A stretch of DNA of 64,000 bases from CAVYUC01 sp963771595 (GCA_963771595.1 CAVYUC010000036.1:59308-123307), one strand, 5' to 3'; shown: positions 55,516-64,000, numbered from the stretch's first letter. The notes: generated from the letters alone by a model not told the origin. Numbers and translations: made by a program.

Positions 55516-56058
55516 ATGAATTACATCATACTTATAATAATTTGCTTTTGCTTAATAGTGCATCGCAACTTAAGTTCTTATCAAAAGCTTAGTTTACTTC
55601 CAAATGAGCCATCTTTTCTTTTCTATGCATTGATTTTTAATTTTGCTACAGCGACTAGTTTTGTTTGGATTTTTGGATTTGGATTTGGTATTATTTTATT
55701 TTTATTAACTTTTTTTCAAATAACATTTTCAACTTTTTTATGGCCATTTTTAATCTTTGGAACTGTGAGAAGAGATAAAAAGTTAAAAGATTATGGTTTC
55801 AATTTCGCCACTATAGACCAGGATAAATTTGATGCTTTAAGACCTTCTAAAATTATTCATTCTTCATGGGCTTGGTTAGTAATTATCCTTACAATTTTGA
55901 CAATTTCCAATTTAATTTTAGGAGAATTTTCATCATTAAAGCAACCATTATTGAATCTCACAAATGGAAGTTACTTATTACTATTTTTATATTCTGCTAT
56001 TATCATTGCCACGGGAAATACTTTAAGAATATTAATGATTAAGTTGTTGCTAAAATGA
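55516..56058 (+). CDS. Island membrane protein of unknown function
   Basis: 180 aa with five or so hydrophobic segments (FIFYALIFNFATATSF region, GFGFGIILFLLTFFQI, WAWLVIILTILTISNL, YLLLFLYSAIIIATG). An internal cytoplasmic loop carries RRDKKLKDYGF. It overlaps the following gene (ATGA at 56055-56058), forming a two-gene unit. No family recognised. Confidence 0.6.
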   Translation: MNYIILIIICFCLIVHRNLSSYQKLSLLPNEPSFLFYALIFNFATATSFVWIFGFGFGIILFLLTFFQITFSTFLWPFLIFGTVRRDKKLKDYGFNFATIDQDKFDALRPSKIIHSSWAWLVIILTILTISNLILGEFSSLKQPLLNLTNGSYLLLFLYSAIIIATGNTLRILMIKLLLK

Positions 56059-56708
56059 AATATTCAGAAACTCATCCTTTATGGCCTGTTTGGGATTTGC
56101 AAAGACAAATTTTAAAACGAGGTGGAAAAATCAATAGACGTTCTGATTTGCTGGCATATTTTGAGGGTCGAAGTTTAGAGCCAGAAAGTAATGCAAGTGA
56201 TATTTTTATGAATTTAGCAAATGCAAATGAAAGGTGGAATAATAGCAACTATGATAAAACTAAAGATTTAATTAAAATTGAATATTTAACTTATAATCAA
56301 TCTACAGAAGGCCTGCACTTAAACACTTCATCTGTTAAAAGAATTAAAAGTAATGATAAAATTCCACCTGGATTCGGTAATGGAATACCAGAAAGGCTAA
56401 AGAATAGTAAGGTGGAAAAAGGATATCTAATTAATGATAATGAATATGTAATAAGGAAAAATGAGCTATCACAAATTGTTATCGTCAACTCCAAATATGT
56501 AGACGTAATTCGATTAGTAATTAACGGCTATAAACCGTTTAAACAAAAACCAGCAAAAAATAAAAATTTACTTCCTTTAATTATACTCTCGATGGGACTA
56601 ATTATTGCAATGCTAATTTATGCTTATGCGAATCGATACGAGGTTAACTATCCTTTTAGAATAGATAAATGGACAGGTACTATGGTAACTATAAAACTAA
56701 AAAAATAA
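56055..56708 (+). CDS. Island membrane-anchored protein, partner of the preceding gene
   Basis: 217 aa. A soluble charged region (~1-170, HPLWPVWDLQRQILKRGGKI at the start) is followed by one transmembrane helix (LLPLIILSMGLIIAMLIYAY) and a short tail. Start overlaps the end of the upstream membrane-protein gene. The pair is not recognised; its place among defence-type cargo makes a defence or immunity role one possibility. Confidence 0.55.
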   Translation: MKYSETHPLWPVWDLQRQILKRGGKINRRSDLLAYFEGRSLEPESNASDIFMNLANANERWNNSNYDKTKDLIKIEYLTYNQSTEGLHLNTSSVKRIKSNDKIPPGFGNGIPERLKNSKVEKGYLINDNEYVIRKNELSQIVIVNSKYVDVIRLVINGYKPFKQKPAKNKNLLPLIILSMGLIIAMLIYAYANRYEVNYPFRIDKWTGTMVTIKLKK

Positions 56709-56736
56709 TTCAATGATAGTATAAACGCAAAGAATT

Positions 56737-57021
56737 ATGCCTACCAACCTTCGGAAATCAATAATACAAATCCTTTCAGACAAAAAAGCTAAGCAGGAAG
56801 GCCTACATGTAAAGCACATAGCCCGGCACATTTACAATGCAAATCATTTGCTTTTCTCTGATGATACCGAATTGCATTACGATAAACTAAAGGAAAGGGT
56901 GAACCGGATTTTATTATACGATGTCAATAAGAAGCAGAAAAGTATGTTCGTGAGAGTGTTAAATCCAAAGACAAACAAATACCGGAAAGGCAGATATAAA
57001 TTGAATAAAACAAGGCTCTAA
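56737..57021 (+). CDS. Small HARE/HTH-like protein (copy 2, inside the island)
   Basis: 94 aa. It aligns end to end with the protein at 46086: NLRKSIIQILSDKKAKQEGL, HVKHIARHIYNANHLLFS, RVNRILLYDV, NPKTNKYRKGRYKL. It lies upstream of the repressor-like and restriction-modification genes on the same strand, mirroring the position of copy 1 next to the DUF3883 gene. A DNA-binding role tied to restriction loci is inferred. Confidence 0.6.
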   Translation: MPTNLRKSIIQILSDKKAKQEGLHVKHIARHIYNANHLLFSDDTELHYDKLKERVNRILLYDVNKKQKSMFVRVLNPKTNKYRKGRYKLNKTRL

Positions 57022-57084
57022 AATTCATCTTCAAGCGTATGCCTCCAGTATCTACATGGAATTTTCAAACAAAAACGTAAAAAA

Positions 57085-57453
57085 ATGACAACCATAAAAG
57101 AACGAATTTTACAAATTTCAGAAGCAAAGGGAGTTACGAAAGAAAATTTTTTTTCAAGACTTGATGTTACATACGCCACATTCAGGGGGTCAGCAAAAAA
57201 CAGGGCCATTAACTCTGACGTTCTGGAAAAGTTATTTACACTTTACCCGGATGTTAACCCAAGATGGGTGCATTTAGGAGAGGGAGAAATGTTCTTAACA
57301 GGAAAAGAAAAAGAATTAAAAACCACAGAAATGATGAACACACAAGAAGTATTCGAACAGATGAAGCGGCAACTTGAATCGCAGGAAAAAATGATTGAAT
57401 TTCTGATGAAGCAGATTGAGTTGAACAATCAGAAATTCAATGGAACTAGATAA
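57085..57453 (+). CDS. Phage-repressor-like HTH protein with coiled coil
   Basis: 122 aa. KERILQISEAKGVTKENFFSRLDV with YATFRGSAKNRAINSDVLEKL is the N-terminal HTH of CI-like repressors in Bacteroidota phages, followed by YPDVNPRWVHLGEGEMF. The C-terminal ~40 residues form a coiled coil (FEQMKRQLESQEKMIEFLMK). No peptidase domain is present. It may control the restriction enzyme just downstream or the island lifecycle. Confidence 0.82.
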   Translation: MTTIKERILQISEAKGVTKENFFSRLDVTYATFRGSAKNRAINSDVLEKLFTLYPDVNPRWVHLGEGEMFLTGKEKELKTTEMMNTQEVFEQMKRQLESQEKMIEFLMKQIELNNQKFNGTR

Positions 57454-57568
57454 TAATCTCACTGCTTCTCATGCAGATTTTACCGAAATCATAAGGCAAT
57501 TTAATGAGCATTGATATCTACCAAATTTTACTAATTTAGTCATCCAAAAACATTATCTAAACCAACAG

Positions 57569-60500
57569 ATGAATATTAATTCTTACATTAACCAACTAAG
57601 CACCAGATATCAATCAGGTATTTCAAAGGAACACGCTTATCGGAGTGATCTGGAAAACTTAATCCGCGAATTAGTAAAGGGAGTTGAAATAACCAATGAA
57701 CCTGCCAATGTTACTGATTGTGGGAACCCGGATTATGTAATTACAAAAAAAAGAATTCCCATTGGTTATATTGAAGCAAAGGACATAGGCAAAGACTTAA
57801 ATAGTAAATTATACAAAGAACAATTTACGCGGTATAAAAAAGCATTGGACAACCTGATTATTACGGATTACTTATGGTTCCAATTCTATCAACATGGACA
57901 ATTAATTCATGAAATCACAATTGGGAAAACTGAAGGAAATAAAATACTCCCTCTGGCAGATAATTTTGAACAATTCGAAAGACTTATCATAGATTTTTGT
58001 TCATTCATCGGACAGACAATTAAATCAAGTAAAAAACTGGCTAAAATGATGGCAGCCAAAGCCAAACTACTTGAAAATATTCTTGAACGTGCCGTTACTT
58101 CCGATGAAATAACACAAGATAATACCTCACTAAAAGGACAGTATGATTCTTTCAAGCATGTATTAATACATGATTTAACACCTAAGGGATTTTCTGATAT
58201 TTACGCCCAAACTCTTGCTTATGGTATGTTCTCTGCAAGAATTCATGATCCTTCACTCGAGGACTTCAGCAGACAAGAAGCAGCAGAACTCATACCCAAA
58301 ACAAATCCATTCTTGAGAAAATTATTTCAATATGTGGCCGGCTATGATATTGACGAACGCATAAAAACCACAGTGGATAATCTTGCAGAAGTTTTCAGAG
58401 CAACGGATGTTAAAGCCCTGCTTCACAATTTTGGGAAATCGACACAAACGCAGGACCCTATAATTCATTTCTACGAAACATTTCTTTCTGAATACGATCC
58501 GAATTTAAGGAAAAGCAGAGGTGTATGGTACACTCCTGAACCCGTTGTAAATTTTATAGTTAGGGCTGTTGATGATATTCTAAAAACTGAATTTGAATTA
58601 CCACAAGGACTTGCCGATACCAGTAAAACAAAAATTAAAGTTAAAACCCAAACACGTGACAAAAGAACTGAATCGGGCTATAAGGAAATAGAGCAGGAAG
58701 TACATAAAGTGCAAATACTTGATCCAGCTACCGGAACAGGAACATTTTTAGCCGAAGTTGTAAAACATATTTACAATAGTCGCTTCAGCCACATGCAGGG
58801 CATCTGGGGCAGTTATGTTGAAAATGACCTTATACCCCGATTAAATGGTTTCGAGCTACTAATGGCATCCTATGCGATGGCACACTTAAAATTAGACATG
58901 CTTTTAAGTGAGACAGGATATAAACCACAAAAAGACCAAAGGTTTAACATTTATCTTACAAACAGTTTAGAAGAACATCATCCAGATACAGGAACTCTTT
59001 TTGCCAATTGGTTAAGCACAGAAGCCAATGAAGCCAATCACATCAAAAGAGATACGCCCGTTATGTGTGTAATTGGGAATCCACCGTATAGCGGAGAGAG
59101 TGCCAATAAAGGTGAATGGATTATGAATCTAATGAAAGATTACAAAAAAGAACCGGGCGGAAAAGAAAAACTGAAAGAAGCAAATTCTAAATTCATAAAT
59201 GGAGACGAGTATAAATTTATACGATACGGACAGCATTATATTGAGAAAAACGGAAGTGGTGTTTTGGCTTTTATCAATCCACATGGTTTTTTGAAAAATT
59301 TAACATTCCGCGGAATGCGTTGGCACTTACTGAAAACTTATGACAAAATTTATACAATAGATTTACACGGAAACGCAAAAGAAAAAGAAACTGCACCAGA
59401 CGGTTCGGTTGATGAAAATGTTTTCGATATTGAACAAGGAGTTTCAATTAACATTTTCATAAAAACAGGAAAGAAAAAAGCTAACGAATTGGGCAAAGTC
59501 TTTCATTACAATTTGTACGGTAAACGTGAAGCGAAATACAATTTTCTTTTTGAAAACTCTTTAAAAACTACACCTTACAAAGAAATTGAATATTCAAACC
59601 CTTCTTATTTCTTTATTCCGAAAGATTTTGAGGTAAAGAACGAGTATGAAATAGGTATTTATTTGTTGGATTTATTCAAAGAAAATTCATTAGGCGTTTT
59701 ATCAAAGAATGATAGTGTAACAATAGAATTTGAAAAATCAACATTAAAAGAACGAATAGTTAATTTCAGAAATTTAGGTGTTGAGGAATTAAGAAAATCC
59801 TACTACATCAAAACGGACAGTAGAGATTGGATGTTGTCTAAGGCAAAAGATGATTTAGTACAAAATTACGATGAACAAAATTTCAAAAACATTTCATATC
59901 GTCCTTTTGACAATCGATGGACATATTTCACAGGAAAGCCCAAAGGCTTTTTTGCGTATAGTCAAAATCGCATAATGAAAAATATGCGTGGCGGACAGAA
60001 TTTCGCTTTAATTTCAGGAAGACAAGGACAAGCGGTTGGAAGTATGCAATGGAATCTTTCATTTATCACAAACACAATTTCAGACCAAAACATTTATTAT
60101 CGTGGGGGTGGTACTGTTTTTCCACTTTATCTCTATCCAGACACCAACGGACAACAAAGCATTGAACAATCAGAAGATAGAAACCCAAATCTTAATACAA
60201 AAATTGTAAAGCAAATTGAGGATAGATTGGGTTTAACATTTATATCTGAGAGGGAAAACGGCAATGTGTGTTTTGCCAACAATAATGATGAGTTGCAAGA
60301 TGAATACAAAACCACCTTTGTTCCAATAGACATTTTAGACTACATCTATGCGGTGTTGCATTCGCCAACCTACAGAGAGAAATATAAAGAGTTTCTAAAA
60401 ATTGATTTTCCGAGAGTTCCTTATCCAAAAGACCAGGAAATCTTTTGGCAATTGGTAAAATTAGGTGGAGAAATACGCCAAATTCATTTGCTAGAATCTC

Positions 60501-60841
60501 CCAAAGTCAATCAATTTACAACACAATATCCGATTGATGGAAGCAACCAGGTTGATAAAATTCGCTTTGAAAGCTATGTTTATGATCCTCCTTTTCCTGG
60601 TGATGAATTCCCGGATTATTTGGGAGCAGTATACATAAATGAAACCCAGTTTTTTGCAGATGTGCCGGTTTCAGCCTGGGAGTTTTATATTGGTGGTTAC
60701 CAACCGGCTCAGAAATGGCTTAAGGATAGACGAGGCCGGACGTTATCATTTGATGATATATTGCATTATCAAAAAATAATTGTCGCCCTGACAGAAACAA
60801 TTAGGCTAATGCAGGAAGTGGATAAAATCAGCATAGAATAA
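57569..60841 (+). CDS. Single-chain restriction-modification enzyme (type IIG/ISP-like N6-adenine methylase with nuclease)
   Basis: 1,090 aa. The N-terminal PD-(D/E)XK nuclease shows NPD55 and E69-A-K71 (GYIEAKD). A helical connector (~150-330) leads to the methyltransferase with SAM motif I ILDPATGTGTFLAE near residue 385 and catalytic NPPYS near 504. The C-terminal ~400 residues form the target-recognition part (FDNRWTYFTGKPKGFFAYS). There is no helicase region, so it is shorter than true ISP enzymes. It should methylate adenine in its site and cut unmodified DNA, protecting the host carrying the island. Confidence 0.92.
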   Translation: MNINSYINQLSTRYQSGISKEHAYRSDLENLIRELVKGVEITNEPANVTDCGNPDYVITKKRIPIGYIEAKDIGKDLNSKLYKEQFTRYKKALDNLIITDYLWFQFYQHGQLIHEITIGKTEGNKILPLADNFEQFERLIIDFCSFIGQTIKSSKKLAKMMAAKAKLLENILERAVTSDEITQDNTSLKGQYDSFKHVLIHDLTPKGFSDIYAQTLAYGMFSARIHDPSLEDFSRQEAAELIPKTNPFLRKLFQYVAGYDIDERIKTTVDNLAEVFRATDVKALLHNFGKSTQTQDPIIHFYETFLSEYDPNLRKSRGVWYTPEPVVNFIVRAVDDILKTEFELPQGLADTSKTKIKVKTQTRDKRTESGYKEIEQEVHKVQILDPATGTGTFLAEVVKHIYNSRFSHMQGIWGSYVENDLIPRLNGFELLMASYAMAHLKLDMLLSETGYKPQKDQRFNIYLTNSLEEHHPDTGTLFANWLSTEANEANHIKRDTPVMCVIGNPPYSGESANKGEWIMNLMKDYKKEPGGKEKLKEANSKFINGDEYKFIRYGQHYIEKNGSGVLAFINPHGFLKNLTFRGMRWHLLKTYDKIYTIDLHGNAKEKETAPDGSVDENVFDIEQGVSINIFIKTGKKKANELGKVFHYNLYGKREAKYNFLFENSLKTTPYKEIEYSNPSYFFIPKDFEVKNEYEIGIYLLDLFKENSLGVLSKNDSVTIEFEKSTLKERIVNFRNLGVEELRKSYYIKTDSRDWMLSKAKDDLVQNYDEQNFKNISYRPFDNRWTYFTGKPKGFFAYSQNRIMKNMRGGQNFALISGRQGQAVGSMQWNLSFITNTISDQNIYYRGGGTVFPLYLYPDTNGQQSIEQSEDRNPNLNTKIVKQIEDRLGLTFISERENGNVCFANNNDELQDEYKTTFVPIDILDYIYAVLHSPTYREKYKEFLKIDFPRVPYPKDQEIFWQLVKLGGEIRQIHLLESPKVNQFTTQYPIDGSNQVDKIRFESYVYDPPFPGDEFPDYLGAVYINETQFFADVPVSAWEFYIGGYQPAQKWLKDRRGRTLSFDDILHYQKIIVALTETIRLMQEVDKISIE

Positions 60842-61727
60842 TCAAAGTTTTAATAAATGAGTTACAACAAGCTTTTCTAAACCCTGTTCGATCCGAATCC
60901 GATGAACTACAACCTTGTTTTCAACAAAACCATTAAAGTGCAGCCCCCGGAACTTTTCCCCTGAACGGGGGTAAAGTCCTTATCTTCCTTAAAGCAATAA
61001 TTAAATGCCCTTCATCTTGTGTTTAATCAAATCAGCCTTGCAGAGAAAGGTACGCGAAACGAACAGTAGAATCAAAGCCAGTACAGAAACAATCTTTCGG
61101 GTTAATAGCTACAAAGATGTAGTTAAACCAGCAGAAAGCAGACAACGCAAGTAACCAGGCCGGGAATGCAGGAGATTTATTTTCGTCAGCTTCCAGTTTA
61201 CAAGGATTTCAAGATTTACCACAAGAACAATTTTTAGCCGGGAATAATCCAAAGTTAAGGGCGATGTCGGAAACATGGACTAAAAATGCACTGGATAATA
61301 TTCCAAAACCAACATTAAATGCCGGTTATCGAACTGCCATTTTATAATCTTCATAAAATAATCTACTGAAGGTCTGTCGCCTGTACTTTTCGCCAAATTT
61401 GGCGAAAAGCCTGTATTTATGTTCTTGCCCATTTTTATTTATTTGAAGTATTTTCTTCTGTCGGTTAATTGAATCCGTGTAAGTAGTTGAATGATAGAAC
61501 TGAGCTGAATTTTCAGCCCAGTGAAGATGTGTTTACATTCGGTAAACTCTCACAAAATTAGGGTGATCCATTGCAGTCATTCAGATGAATTAAACTTTTA
61601 TTTGCAATGTTTCAATTCTAAACAAAAATAAATTCATGTTTCAAGTATCTACTTGCCAAACGTCACATTTGCGTCACAAACAAAAAAAGAGTTGCAGAAA
61701 TATATTCTACAACTCTTTGATTTTCAG
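60842..61727. other. Right end of the island: remnants and arm sites
   Basis: No intact gene. A coding-like fragment near 61141-61347 (NQAGNAGDLFSSASSLQGFQ... ending at TAA) has no start. A cccccgg/cggggg hairpin lies at about 60947-60970. Putative integrase arm sites lie at 61660 and 61671. Confidence 0.5.
61682..61716 (-). terminator. Terminator downstream of tRNA-Pro
   Basis: Arms agagttgcagaa (61688-61699) and ttctacaactct (61705-61716) pair with one G-U. On the minus strand the T tract is the complement of 61682-61688. It lies 11 bp beyond the att repeat. Confidence 0.85.
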
Positions 61728-61772
61728 TTGTCGGGGTGACAAGATTTGAACTTGCGACCCCTCGCCCCCCAG
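61728..61772. repeat. attR: 45-bp tRNA-Pro segment, right end of the island
   Basis: Identical to 46538-46582. It spans the anticodon loop to just past the 3' end of the intact tRNA. Confidence 0.95.
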
Positions 61773-61804
61773 ACGAGTGCGCTACCAGGCTGCGCCACAC
61801 CCCG
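61731..61804 (-). tRNA. tRNA-Pro (anticodon GGG)
   Basis: A full 74-nt cloverleaf reads on the minus strand. Acceptor CGGGGTG pairs with CACCCCG, the D-arm is GCGC...GCGC, the anticodon stem CTCGT/GCGAG encloses CTGGGGG (GGG at 34-36), and the T-arm is GCAAG/CTTGT with TTCAAAT. No CCA is encoded; the discriminator base is A. Its 3' half is supplied by the inserted island, which keeps the tRNA functional. Confidence 0.95.
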
Positions 61805-61926
61805 AAATTTTGTGGATGCAAATGTAGTGGTTGAATTTCGTTTTGCAAAACTTTTTTATAACGTTTTAAAATTTACCTTCCAATAGTTTGCATCTATAGT
61901 GGCTTAATTATTATCAATTGAATTTA

Positions 61927-61958
61927 TTGTGAATGATTGAAGATGTTTTATACTTTTG
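61927..61958 (+). promoter_or_regulatory. Bacteroidota-type promoter of trxB
   Basis: TACTTTTG (61951-61958) matches the TAnnTTTG -7 element, with TTG at 61927-61929 about 21 bp upstream as the -33 element. It lies 20 bp before the ATG at 61979, which argues against translation from the earlier ATG at 61937. Confidence 0.65.
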
Positions 61959-61978
61959 TTCAACAAAAATTTACAACT

Positions 61979-62980
61979 ATGTTTAAACCACTTAATATTG
62001 ACAAAAAGAAAGAAGAAGAGGCATACGAACCAACAGAAGTTGAGCACGTTAAATGTTTGATTATAGGTTCAGGCCCGGCGGGTTATACAGCTGCTGTTTA
62101 TGCTGCACGGGCAAATCTTAATCCGGTGATGTATGAAGGACTTCAACCCGGTGGCCAGCTTACCACCACCACAGAGGTAGAAAACTATCCGGGTTATCCG
62201 GAAGGAATTACAGGTCCGGTGATGATGGAAGATTTTAAAAAACAGGCGCAGCGTTTTGGAACGGATGTTCGCTGGGGAATGGCCACAAGGGCCGATTTCT
62301 CGGGAGAAGTGCATAAAGTATGGATTGACGATAAAAAGCTGATTGAAGCTGAATCGGTGATAATTGCAACCGGTGCAACTGCAAAATACCTTGGGCTTGA
62401 TGATGAGAAAAAATATGCCGGTGGAGGGGTTTCGGCCTGTGCAACCTGCGATGGCTTTTTCTATAAGGGGAAAGATGTAGCCGTTGTTGGCGGCGGGGAT
62501 ACAGCCTGTGAAGAGGCATTGTATCTTTCCGGATTGTGCCGCAAAGTTTACCTGGTGGTGCGTCGCGATGTTTTGCGCGCATCAAGGGTAATGGCTGATC
62601 GTACTAAAAATACGGAAAACATTGAAATATTGTGGAAACACCAGGTGAGAGGTCTTTTCGGCGATAATAATGTAGTGGAAGGTGCCAACCTGATTAAAAA
62701 CCTGGGTGAGGAAAAGGAAGAAAATGTGCAGATAAATATTGACGGATTTTTCCTGGGAATAGGCCACAAACCGAATTCCGAAATATTTGCCAAATATCTG
62801 GAAACGGATAATGTGGGTTATATCAACACTATACCCGGCTCCTCGAAAACAAATGTTCCCGGAGTTTTTGCATGCGGAGACGTAATGGATTCGTACTATC
62901 GCCAGGCAGTAACTGCAGCAGGTTCGGGTTGTAAGGCGGCAATGGATGCTGAAAAATATCTTTCAGAAAAAAAAGGATAA
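61979..62980 (+). CDS. trxB: Thioredoxin reductase
   Basis: 333 aa from ATG 61979; an in-frame ATG at 61937 lies upstream of the likely transcription start. The FAD-binding GSGPAGYTAA, the redox-active CATCDG, the NADPH-binding VVGGGDTACEEAL and the C-terminal GVFACGDVMDSYYRQAVTA motifs are all present. It passes electrons from NADPH to thioredoxin in the cytosol. It is chromosomal backbone, to the right of the island and divergent from tRNA-Pro. Confidence 0.97.
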   Translation: MFKPLNIDKKKEEEAYEPTEVEHVKCLIIGSGPAGYTAAVYAARANLNPVMYEGLQPGGQLTTTTEVENYPGYPEGITGPVMMEDFKKQAQRFGTDVRWGMATRADFSGEVHKVWIDDKKLIEAESVIIATGATAKYLGLDDEKKYAGGGVSACATCDGFFYKGKDVAVVGGGDTACEEALYLSGLCRKVYLVVRRDVLRASRVMADRTKNTENIEILWKHQVRGLFGDNNVVEGANLIKNLGEEKEENVQINIDGFFLGIGHKPNSEIFAKYLETDNVGYINTIPGSSKTNVPGVFACGDVMDSYYRQAVTAAGSGCKAAMDAEKYLSEKKG

Positions 62981-63009
62981 ATTGAATTCAACCTAATAAA
63001 ATAAAATGA

Positions 63010-63945
63010 TTATCCGTATTTGTACCTAAACTCATTTTTATAACTCACGCAAGCCACGAGCAATCTGTTAAATAAGGCTTCCCCGTAATATCGCCGGTTA
63101 AATTTATAGCAGAATTCATCGAGGTAGTTTTGCAGGAATTCGGGCTTGATGTCATGGAATGTGTTTATCAATTGCCTCTTGGCGTTGCTTATTGCTATAT
63201 GTACCCATGGCAACACTTCACCCACTTTTTCTTTTGGTATGACTTGGGAATTGTGCCTGGGGATATACCGTTTCAAATTCACATAAGATGTCGAGTCGTC
63301 GGTATCAACTTCTTCTGCACCGGAAGCCATGTCTTTGACAATTTCATCAATTGTTTCGCTTTTGAGATCTTCGATGACCCTCATTTTCAAATAACCCACC
63401 CGGCGTGGTTTCTGGCCTTTCTTTGGCGATTCCACCATTGTGCTTTCTGCCATTACAAGCACTTTCGATTTTTTCTGGCTGCCCCTGCCACGTTTTAGTG
63501 GCAGATCTTTTTCATCTTCCGGTACTTCCGTGGAAAAATACCCCTCGTCCAATTCGATCCTGCCCGCCAGGACATACTCCCCGTCCCGTTTCCCCATCGA
63601 GTTGCGGAGCTTGTGCACCATGTGCCAAATTGGGTGATAGCGCTTATGCCCAAGTTGCCGTTGTATTTCTTTTGCCGAAAAACTCTTTTTTGTAGAGGTT
63701 AGAAGGTGCATTGCTATGAACCAGTAACGAAATGGGAGTTTCGATTTATGCATGACCGTCCCACTCTTTAACGTAATCCTTGTTTTGCACTTCTTGCACT
63801 CGTACTGTTCTTTGTCTTTCTTCCAATAGTGGTCTTTGCCCTTGCACTTGGGGCAAACAACACCCACTTGGTCACGATATTCCTTGAACTTTTGCTTGCA
63901 ACTTGCTTCGTCTGGGAACTCTTCGATGAAATTAATTAACGACAT
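63010..63945 (-). CDS. IS1595-family (ISXO2-like) transposase
   Basis: 311 aa. A zinc ribbon (CPKCKG...CKKCKT, residues ~30-60) precedes the ISXO2-like core with LDEGYF, VDTDDSTSYVNL and a histidine/asparagine region VHIAISNAKRQL, then KPEFLQNYLDEFCYKFNRRY. The ORF is complete. Probable partial inverted ends are acctaat...tgattatc near 62991-63014 and its complement near 63967-63980. It inserted close behind trxB. Confidence 0.93.
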   Translation of the reverse strand: MSLINFIEEFPDEASCKQKFKEYRDQVGVVCPKCKGKDHYWKKDKEQYECKKCKTRITLKSGTVMHKSKLPFRYWFIAMHLLTSTKKSFSAKEIQRQLGHKRYHPIWHMVHKLRNSMGKRDGEYVLAGRIELDEGYFSTEVPEDEKDLPLKRGRGSQKKSKVLVMAESTMVESPKKGQKPRRVGYLKMRVIEDLKSETIDEIVKDMASGAEEVDTDDSTSYVNLKRYIPRHNSQVIPKEKVGEVLPWVHIAISNAKRQLINTFHDIKPEFLQNYLDEFCYKFNRRYYGEALFNRLLVACVSYKNEFRYKYG

Positions 63946-64000
63946 GAAAATTGATTTTTCTCAAAGATAATCAAATTAGGTAAATATACGGGTATACATT

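Larger units (their letters stand above)
46538..61772. mobile_element. 15.2-kb integrative island in tRNA-Pro(GGG)
   Basis: Bounded by 45-bp direct repeats that duplicate the 3' end of the tRNA, with a tyrosine integrase directly inside the left end. One unit length is 15,190 bp. Content: integrase, a decayed gene, AlpA/Xis-like protein, a run of overlapping small genes ending in DnaB helicase, DUF932, secreted and membrane proteins, a repressor-like protein and a restriction-modification enzyme, all on the plus strand. No conjugation, relaxase or virion genes were found. A phage-satellite-like or mobilizable island is the best description. Confidence 0.9.

Noticed and set aside
63130..63498. 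ORF antisense to the IS1595 transposase
   Set aside because: Shadow frame of a well-recognised transposase.

Overview
The window looks like chromosomal DNA of a polysaccharide-degrading member of the Bacteroidota, probably a Marinilabiliales/Prolixibacteraceae-type heterotroph. The signs are C-terminal type IX secretion sorting domains (YPNP... tails), TAnnTTTG-type promoter motifs, GH16/GH5/GH30-like secreted hydrolases, a short-loop cytochrome bd oxidase, and IS21, IS1634 and IS1595 insertion sequences. No rRNA genes or CRISPR arrays were seen. One tRNA was found.

Layout. 1-3.3 kb: a cut-off HAD phosphatase, a ~190-bp dispersed palindromic repeat and cydAB. 3.4-7.8 kb: carbohydrate genes (GH16 laminarinase, a frameshifted beta-helix protein, a T9SS-exported GH5). 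7.9-15.7 kb: a histidine kinase/response regulator pair, a CAP protein, small membrane proteins (DUF4235, DUF1622), a potassium-channel-like protein, an SDR without its catalytic lysine, and a TVP38-type membrane protein. 15.9-23.3 kb: a second secreted carbohydrate locus (alpha/alpha-barrel protein, a GH30-like/PHP fusion, a twice-frameshifted deacetylase-like gene) followed by a sulfotransferase. 23.3-25.4 kb: two paralogous membrane proteins flanking a decayed copy of the dispersed repeat. 25.5-28.0 kb: a complete IS21-family element with 7-bp target duplication. 28.4-40.7 kb: DUF6266, fasciclin and giant leucine-rich-repeat surface proteins. 40.9-46.4 kb: an IS1634-type transposase and a McrB-N-like/DUF3883 putative restriction gene split by a 1,589-bp insertion whose only gene is a 500-aa protein of a family I cannot assign to a known transposase class.

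46.5-61.8 kb is a 15.2-kb integrative island. It is bounded by a 45-bp direct repeat that is the 3' part of a tRNA-Pro(GGG) gene; the intact tRNA is at the right end. It carries a tyrosine integrase next to the left att site, ACGTCACA repeats at both ends that look like integrase arm sites, an excisionase/AlpA-like protein, a replication module ending in a DnaB helicase, DUF932 and other accessory genes, a secreted six-repeat protein, an unknown membrane-protein pair, a small HTH protein, a repressor-like protein and a single-chain restriction-modification enzyme. I see no relaxase, conjugation, capsid or terminase gene, so it resembles a phage-satellite-like or mobilizable element carrying defence cargo. 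To its right lie trxB and an IS1595-family transposase.

The most interesting points are the insertion element defined by the gene it breaks (44062-45650), the island as a compact replicating element (46538-61772), the YGIPEITP-repeat protein and adjoining membrane pair inside it, the GH30-like/PHP fusion, and an array of ~11-bp repeats ahead of the DUF6266 gene. All assignments come from reading the sequence; no database search was run.
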